From assembly GCA_036497945.1 (NCBI GenBank), contig DASXIN010000031.1:9853-73852 (forward strand): 64,000 bases of DNA. Reading direction: 5' to 3'. Shown here in pieces: positions 59,814-64,000 of the stretch (within the stretch, counting starts at the first letter, position 1; every line of letters starts with the position of its first letter). The notes below the pieces were generated by a model. The model did not search any database. It was not told the DNA's origin and saw only the letters and a program-made list of their open reading frames with translations. The stretch is from RYN-230 sp036497945. Lineage in GTDB: Bacteria; Actinomycetota; Actinomycetes; Streptosporangiales; Streptosporangiaceae. Made by a program: the position numbers and the translations under genes.

Positions 59814-61192
59814 CCGCGGCCAGGCGCTGGCATGCCGAGCTGGCCTGGCTCGGCGCCGGGGAGGTCCAGGCTGGCGTGCTGATCGAGGCGGCCGGACCGG
59901 TGCTGCGCGCGGTCACTCCGGGGGTGGCGGCCGGTGCCCTGCCGCCCGGCACCCAGCGGCTGGCCGGGCTGACCCTGCCTGGCCTGGCCAACGCGCACTC
60001 GCACGCCTTCCACCGCGCGCTGCGCGGGGTGACCGAGCAGGGCCAGGGCACGTTCTGGACCTGGCGGGAGCGGATGTACCAGGTGGCCGGGCGGCTCACC
60101 CCGGACAGCTACCTGGCGCTGGCCCGCGCCGTCTACGCCGAGATGGCGCTGGCCGGGGTGACCTGCGTCGGGGAGTTCCACTACCTGCACCACGGCCCGG
60201 ACGGGGTGCGGTACGCCGACCCCAACGAGATGGGCCGCGCGTTGCTGCTCGCCGCGGAGCAGGCCGGGCTGCGGATAACCCTGCTGGACACCTGCTACCT
60301 GTCCGGCGGGCTGGCCGCCGACGGGCGGGCCGAGCCACTGTCGCCGGTGCAGCGGCGGTTCTCGGACGGCGACGCGGAGCGCTGGGCCGAACGGGTGACC
60401 GTGCTGGGCTGCGACGAGCATGGCGTGCTGGCGCCGCACGCGCGGGCGGGCGCGGCCATCCACTCGGTGCGCGCCGTACCGCCAGACCAGATGCACCCGG
60501 TGGTGGCCTGGTCGCATGGGTGTGGTGCGCCGCTGCACGCGCACCTATCCGAGCAGCCCGCGGAGAACGAGGCCAGCGTGGCCGCGTACGGCATGACCCC
60601 GGCCCAGGTGCTGGACGGCGCGGGCGCGCTCGGGCCGCGCAGCACGATGGTGCACGCCACCCACCTGACCCGGCAGGACATCACGCTGCTCGGGGACAGC
60701 CGCAGCTGTGCCTGCCTGTGCCCGAGCACCGAGGCGTTCCTGGCCGATGGGATCGGCCCGGCCGCCGCGCTGGCTGGCGCGGGCTGCCCGCTGTCGCTGG
60801 GCAGCGACAGCCACGCGGTGATCGACCTGCTCGGCGAGGCCCGCCTGGTCGAGCTGGGCGAGCGGCTGCGCACCGGGCAGCGGGGCCAGTTCGGCGCGGT
60901 CGCGCTGGCCCAGGCGGCCAGCGGCGCCGGGCACGCCTGCCTGGGCTGGCCGGAAGCGGGCGAGATCGTCCCCGGGGCGGTGGCCGACCTGGTCACGGTT
61001 CGGCTGGACACGCCCCGGCTGGCCGGCGCTGAGGTGGCCAGCGCGCTGGCGTCGGTGATCTTCGCGGGCACGGCGGCCGACGTGTGGAACGTGGTGGCCA
61101 GCGGCCGTGACGTGGTGCGCGATGGCCAGCACCAGCTGGTCCCCGACGTCCCCGCGGCCCTCTCCGCCGCCATCCACCCCATGCTCAGCTAA
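59810..61192 (+). CDS. hutF: Formimidoylglutamate deiminase
   Basis: A 460-residue amidohydrolase-superfamily protein, turning N-formimidoyl-L-glutamate into N-formylglutamate and ammonia in the five-step histidine pathway. The metal site shows N-A-H-S-H-A-F-H-R-A, H-A-H-L-S-E-Q-P-A-E-N, M-V-H-A-T-H-L and L-G-S-D-S-H-A-V-I-D. The GTG start overlaps the preceding stop. It closes the operon. Imidazolonepropionase, needed between HutU and this step, is not in the window. Confidence 0.93.
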   Translation: MTAARRWHAELAWLGAGEVQAGVLIEAAGPVLRAVTPGVAAGALPPGTQRLAGLTLPGLANAHSHAFHRALRGVTEQGQGTFWTWRERMYQVAGRLTPDSYLALARAVYAEMALAGVTCVGEFHYLHHGPDGVRYADPNEMGRALLLAAEQAGLRITLLDTCYLSGGLAADGRAEPLSPVQRRFSDGDAERWAERVTVLGCDEHGVLAPHARAGAAIHSVRAVPPDQMHPVVAWSHGCGAPLHAHLSEQPAENEASVAAYGMTPAQVLDGAGALGPRSTMVHATHLTRQDITLLGDSRSCACLCPSTEAFLADGIGPAAALAGAGCPLSLGSDSHAVIDLLGEARLVELGERLRTGQRGQFGAVALAQAASGAGHACLGWPEAGEIVPGAVADLVTVRLDTPRLAGAEVASALASVIFAGTAADVWNVVASGRDVVRDGQHQLVPDVPAALSAAIHPMLS

Positions 61193-61377
61193 CCGCCGAC
61201 TGCGGGGATTGGGCCGCGCCCGCCCCTGCGCCGCGCCCGTGCCCCGCTGTACCCCGCCCTCGCCCCGCGGCCTCCCGCCTCCGCCCCGCCGTCCCCCTCC
61301 GCCACGTCGTCCCATCAGTCACATGTGCAACGCCGGCTAAAGGTCGCTGAGGGTACGGGAGTTCTTTTCACGAGGGT

Positions 61378-61417
61378 GGTGCGCACCGCCGGGTGTTTTA
61401 CCCGATTTGTCCGCACC
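61378..61417. repeat. Nested hairpins downstream of hutF
   Basis: GGTGCG (61378-61383) pairs with CGCACC (61412-61417), and CGGGT-GTTTT-ACCCG (61390-61404) forms an inner stem. Terminator or RNA structure. Confidence 0.45.
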
Positions 61418-61457
61418 GGATCCGTGAACAGTGGGCTGGCAGCCCCGGCCGGAGCTC

Positions 61458-61527
61458 ACTTATCACCCCGGATGCACGGGGTTTTGCGTGGTTTGTCGGG
61501 ATTCGGTGATGCGCTGGGGTGATAAGT
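61458..61527. repeat. 12-bp perfect inverted repeat bounding a 70-base element
   Basis: ACTTATCACCCC (61458-61469) and GGGGTGATAAGT (61516-61527) are exact complements, with an inner stem CCCCG-GATGCA-CGGGG at 61466-61481. May be a small mobile palindrome, a terminator or a structured RNA. Confidence 0.55.
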
Positions 61528-61562
61528 CGACGTCGGGCGCGGGTCGGGCAGAGGCCGGGCGG

Positions 61563-62129
61563 CTAGGTGGATGGGCGGAGGCGGCGGCTGGCGGCGGAGA
61601 GGGCCTCGGTGAGGGCGGCGAGCTGGGCCGGGGTCAGGGCGTCGATCAGGTACTCGCGGACGACCCGGAGGTGGCCGGGAGCGGCGCGGAGCAGGGCGGC
61701 GCGGCCGTCCGGGGTGAGAATGGCCAGCACGCCGCGGTCGTCGGACGGGCACTTGCCGCGGCGCACCAGGCCGGCCTTTTCCAGCTGGGTGACCTGGTAG
61801 GTGAGGCCGCTCCGGGAGACGATGATCACATCGGCCAGGTCGCTCATCCGGAGCTGGCCGCCGGGGGCCGCTTCGAGCCGGGACAGGATCTCGTACTGCG
61901 CGTGGGACAGCCCAGCGTCCTGCCGGAGCTGCTGCTCGATGACCCGGTCCAGCAAGTGGCTGACCTCGAGGAAGGCCAGCCAGGCGGCCATCTCGTCCGG
62001 GTCGAGCCAGCGCTCGGCGGCCCCGGCCGGCTCGGCGGCCCCGGCCGGCTCGGCGGCCCCGGCTGGGTCGGCGGGCTGGGCCGGGTCGGCGGGCAGGGCT
62101 GAGGCGGAGGGCGTGGCTGGGTCGGCCAT
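61563..62129 (-). CDS. MarR-family regulator
   Basis: A 188-residue MarR protein. The winged helix is visible as Q-Y-E-I-L-S-R-L-E, L-R-M-S-D-L-A-D-V-I-I-V-S-R-S-G-L-T-Y-Q-V-T-Q-L-E-K-A-G-L-V and D-D-R-G-V-L-A-I-L-T. The N-terminal extension contains three tandem A-A-E-P-A-G repeats encoded by an 18-base repeat near 62010-62070. It is divergent from the DODA dioxygenase gene with a palindrome between, so it probably represses that gene in response to a phenol or quinone. Confidence 0.85.
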   Translation of the reverse strand: MADPATPSASALPADPAQPADPAGAAEPAGAAEPAGAAERWLDPDEMAAWLAFLEVSHLLDRVIEQQLRQDAGLSHAQYEILSRLEAAPGGQLRMSDLADVIIVSRSGLTYQVTQLEKAGLVRRGKCPSDDRGVLAILTPDGRAALLRAAPGHLRVVREYLIDALTPAQLAALTEALSAASRRLRPST

Positions 62130-62157
62130 CTGGCCACCCTACCCACGCCAGGAATGT

Positions 62158-62173
62158 AGTTCGAATTTGAACT
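62158..62173. promoter_or_regulatory. MarR-type operator between marR and dioxygenase genes
   Basis: AGTTCGAATTTGAACT, a 16-base dyad with one mismatch, in an AT-rich island 28 bases upstream of the marR start. It resembles known MarR sites with TTCAA/TTGAA half-sites (MhqR-like). Confidence 0.6.
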
Positions 62174-62227
62174 GTTTAGCCAGGCGACTGTGCCAGGCTG
62201 AAACTGAAACACATGCAGGAGGAAGCG

Positions 62228-63067
62228 ATGCCGGAGAACGCCGAGCCAGCGACCACCGAGCCAGCGACCACCGAGCGGGCCAGCACCGGGCGCGCCAGCA
62301 CCGGGCGGATGCCCGCCATCTACCTGAGCCATGGCGCGCCGCCGCTGGCCGACGACGCGATCTGGCCCGGGCAGCTGGCCGGCTGGGCCCGCCAGCTGCC
62401 GAAGCCGAAGTCGGTGCTGATGGTCTCGGCGCACTGGGAGGCGGCCCCGCTGGCCCTGGGCGCGACCAGCACGGTGCCCCTGGTCTATGACTTCTGGGGC
62501 TTCCCGGAGAAGTACTACGCCGTGCGCTACCCCGCCCCAGGCGCCCCCGGACTGGCCGAAGACGTGCGCAAGCTGCTCCGCACGGCGGGCACCCCGGTCG
62601 AGGACATCCCGGACCGCGGCCTGGACCACGGCGCCTACGTGCCGCTGCTCGAGATGTTCCCGAAGGCCGACGTGCCGGTGCTGCAGGTCTCGCTGCCGAC
62701 GCTCGATCCGCGGCGGCTGCTGGAGATCGGGCGCAGGCTCGCCCCGCTGCGCGACGAGGGCTGTCTGATCGTCGGCTCCGGTTCCTTCACGCACAACCTG
62801 CGCGCGCTCAACCCGAGCGGCGAGGCGCCGGTACCGCTCGCCGAGTTCGACGCCTGGGGCAAGCAGGCCCTGCTCGACGGCGACGTGGACGCCATCCTCG
62901 ACTTCAAGCACAAGGCCCCGGCGGCCGCCTTCGCCCACCCCCGCGAGGAGCACTTCGTCCCGCTCGCGGTGACCCTAGGCACCGCCCTGGACGACCTCGC
63001 CGAGTCGAAGCAGGTCATCGAAGGAACCTGGCTCGGCCTGTCCAAGCGCTCCGTCCAGTACGGGTAA
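62228..63067 (+). CDS. DODA-type extradiol dioxygenase
   Basis: A 279-residue class III extradiol ring-cleaving dioxygenase (LigB/DODA/YgiD family). Iron ligands fit Y-L-S-H-G-A-P near residue 36, S-A-H-W-E near 72 and the later R-G-L-D-H-G-A-Y and G-S-F-T-H-N. The ATG has GGAGG six bases upstream; an ATG five codons earlier is without one. Residues 5-28 include repeated E-P-A-T-T and R-A-S-T-G. Probably cleaves a catechol or L-DOPA-like diphenol; regulated by the divergent MarR. Confidence 0.9.
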   Translation: MPENAEPATTEPATTERASTGRASTGRMPAIYLSHGAPPLADDAIWPGQLAGWARQLPKPKSVLMVSAHWEAAPLALGATSTVPLVYDFWGFPEKYYAVRYPAPGAPGLAEDVRKLLRTAGTPVEDIPDRGLDHGAYVPLLEMFPKADVPVLQVSLPTLDPRRLLEIGRRLAPLRDEGCLIVGSGSFTHNLRALNPSGEAPVPLAEFDAWGKQALLDGDVDAILDFKHKAPAAAFAHPREEHFVPLAVTLGTALDDLAESKQVIEGTWLGLSKRSVQYG

Positions 63068-63126
63068 AGCGACACTCGAGTCGCCGTGCTCTTCCATTCA
63101 TGTCGCGGTGCCGAAGCGGATACCCT

Positions 63127-63588
63127 ATGCACGTGATCAACGGCAGCGCTGGTTCGGGCACAGCTAACGGCATCCGCTACACCGACGACATGTCGGCTCT
63201 CACAGCTGACCGGCTGCGCGGCTTCTTCGTCGGTTGGCCGACGGCACCCTCGCCGCAGCAGCACCTCGCGGTCCTGCGCGGCAGCCATCGTGCCATCGTC
63301 GCGATCGATGAGGCTACCGATGAAGTCGTCGGCTTCATCAACATGATCAGCGACGGCGTGCTGACCGCCTTCATCCCCTGGCTGGAGGTTCTCCCGACCC
63401 ACCAGGCCCGCGGCATCGGCCACGAACTCGTCACCCGCATCCTCACCGGAACCGAGCACCTCTACTCCGTCGACCTGCTGTGCGATGCCCCGCTGCAGGA
63501 GTACTACAAGCAATTCGGCATGGCGGCGGTCCCCGGTATGACCGTCCACCACCGCGGCGCACTTCACGGGTCCGATCAGCAGGGCTAG
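63127..63588 (+). CDS. GNAT-family acetyltransferase
   Basis: A 153-residue N-acetyltransferase. The acetyl-CoA motif is seen as W-L-E-V-L-P-T-H-Q-A-R-G-I-G-H-E-L-V-T and the C-terminal Y-Y-K-Q-F-G-M motif follows. Substrate unknown. Start uncertain: ATG at 63127 used, ATG at 63100 and GTG at 63133 possible. GC content here begins to fall relative to the neighbours. Confidence 0.78.
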   Translation: MHVINGSAGSGTANGIRYTDDMSALTADRLRGFFVGWPTAPSPQQHLAVLRGSHRAIVAIDEATDEVVGFINMISDGVLTAFIPWLEVLPTHQARGIGHELVTRILTGTEHLYSVDLLCDAPLQEYYKQFGMAAVPGMTVHHRGALHGSDQQG

Positions 63589-63629
63589 GCGAGATTGAAC
63601 CCCCGCGAGCGGATGGCAGGCTCTTGCCC

Positions 63630-63827
63630 ATGATCGATGAATTCACGGTCCATATGCTCAACGAGACCGGCTGGCACGCCGGGCACGCCGACATCCTGCG
63701 CGAACAGCTCGACGGACGGACCGGGGCGGATGCCGGGTTCGACCAGCCGATCAACGTCGCGGCCCGCGAGGCGAACTACGCGAAGATCGAGCGGGCGGCC
63801 AAGGCGGCAGTGCGAATCCAGGGTTGA
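63630..63827 (+). pseudogene. DinB/DUF664 C-terminal fragment
   Basis: Sixty-five codons reading M-I-D-E-F-T-V-H-M-L then G-H-A-D-I-L-R-E-Q-L-D-G-R-T-G, the end of a DinB-like DUF664 protein (pattern E-x-x-x-H-x-G-H-A-D-x-L-R-E). The N-terminal two thirds with the metal-site helices are missing and upstream DNA in this frame has no family match. I read it as a truncated remnant, though it could be expressed as a short protein. Confidence 0.55.
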
Positions 63828-63835
63828 TGGCGGAC

Positions 63836-64000
63836 CTACTTGCCGGACCACTCTCGGAGCATCTTGCGAGACTCGCGCCGCGAGCGATACATGAAGCGTC
63901 CTGCACGCCATCCTTCGAACACGAAGGTACCTATCAATCCGCGCTCGGGAGGTACCTGAACAAGCAAGCCCTCGGCGTATCCTTTGGCGCCCGGTGCCAG
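63836..64000 (-). CDS. Partial unknown protein (C-terminal 54 codons)
   Basis: The reading frame is open from the window edge to TAG at 63836 and ends in G-W-R-A-G-R-F-M-Y-R-S-R-R-E-S-R-K-M. The C-terminus is basic. Codons such as TTG, CTT, GTT, GTA, ATA and TCT, rare elsewhere in the window, are frequent, which hints at transfer. I do not recognise a family; the N-terminus lies beyond the edge. Confidence 0.45.
   Translation of the reverse strand: MAPGAKGYAEGLLVQVPPERGLIGTFVFEGWRAGRFMYRSRRESRKMLREWSGK

Larger units (their letters stand above)
61193..61562. other. Intergenic region with structured elements, no gene seen
   Basis: From 61200 to 61310 the sequence is almost pure C/G with C-runs (spacer-like low complexity). 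Two hairpin elements follow, at 61378-61417 and 61458-61527. No coding frame here has family support. The region separates hutF from the marR gene, which converge. Confidence 0.6.

Overview
The window is very GC-rich DNA with dense, often overlapping genes from an actinobacterium (Actinomycetota). Lineage markers include a SigR/RsrA redox switch, a WhiB1-type iron-sulfur regulator beside a PdtaS sensor kinase, a DasR-type GntR regulator, a Mycobacterium-type fused 2-oxoglutarate enzyme (Kgd), a SigB/F-type sigma factor with an RsbW-like kinase, and Ni superoxide dismutase with its maturation protease. Sequence alone does not settle genus or species. I see no rRNA, tRNA, CRISPR array, prophage or insertion sequence.

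Layout. 0-17 kb is a conserved actinobacterial core: CBS protein, hisN, rsgA, aroA, SRAP/YedK, a DksA-like zinc finger, sigR-rsrA, biotin carboxylase, biotin carrier, then pdtaS and whiB1. As I recall it, the neighbourhood resembles M. tuberculosis Rv3219-Rv3228. It is interrupted here by a TPP enzyme, a monocarboxylate-type symporter pair, bioY and dasR. 17-28 kb carries a lipid-kinase-like gene, rsbW-sigF, sodN/sodX, an amino-acid permease, a quinone-oxidoreductase-like enzyme, an aminotransferase, and a PadR regulator with a very long charged repeat insertion, translationally coupled to a DUF4097 protein. 28-38 kb holds a small DUF6104 gene, kgd, a GST-like protein lacking its usual cysteine, dedA, a BlaI regulator, an omega-amidase-like nitrilase, a DapC-like aminotransferase and an overlapping serpin.

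38-45 kb has a frame-disrupted MntP-like gene, a 3Fe-4S-type ferredoxin, and a compact cluster of two methyltransferases, an alpha/alpha-barrel protein and a GT4 glycosyltransferase. This cluster faces a GDP-mannose 4,6-dehydratase gene that appears to use a CTG start. A VIT1-type transporter follows.

45.6-61.2 kb is the most unusual part: two divergent operons around a perfect inverted repeat at 52939-52966. The leftward operon encodes a complete dipeptide-type ABC importer and an aromatic-ammonia-lyase homologue whose MIO motif and other active-site residues are altered. The rightward operon encodes a formaldehyde-activating-enzyme (Fae) homologue, an enolase-superfamily enzyme, a 3-hydroxyisobutyrate-dehydrogenase-family reductase and an iron-type alcohol dehydrogenase, followed by urocanase, an M20 amidohydrolase and formimidoylglutamate deiminase. 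No imidazolonepropionase or formylglutamate deformylase is present. I infer a catabolic island for an imported amino-acid or histidine-related compound that may pass a one-carbon unit to an Fae-like protein. This is the best candidate for an undescribed system.

The last 3 kb has a structured intergenic region, a divergent MarR/DODA-dioxygenase pair with a clear operator, an acetyltransferase, a gene fragment, and a partial gene with codon use unlike its neighbours. Most start choices rest on Shine-Dalgarno sites, overlaps and family length. At least two genes (rsgA, gmd), and possibly a third, appear to need CTG start codons.
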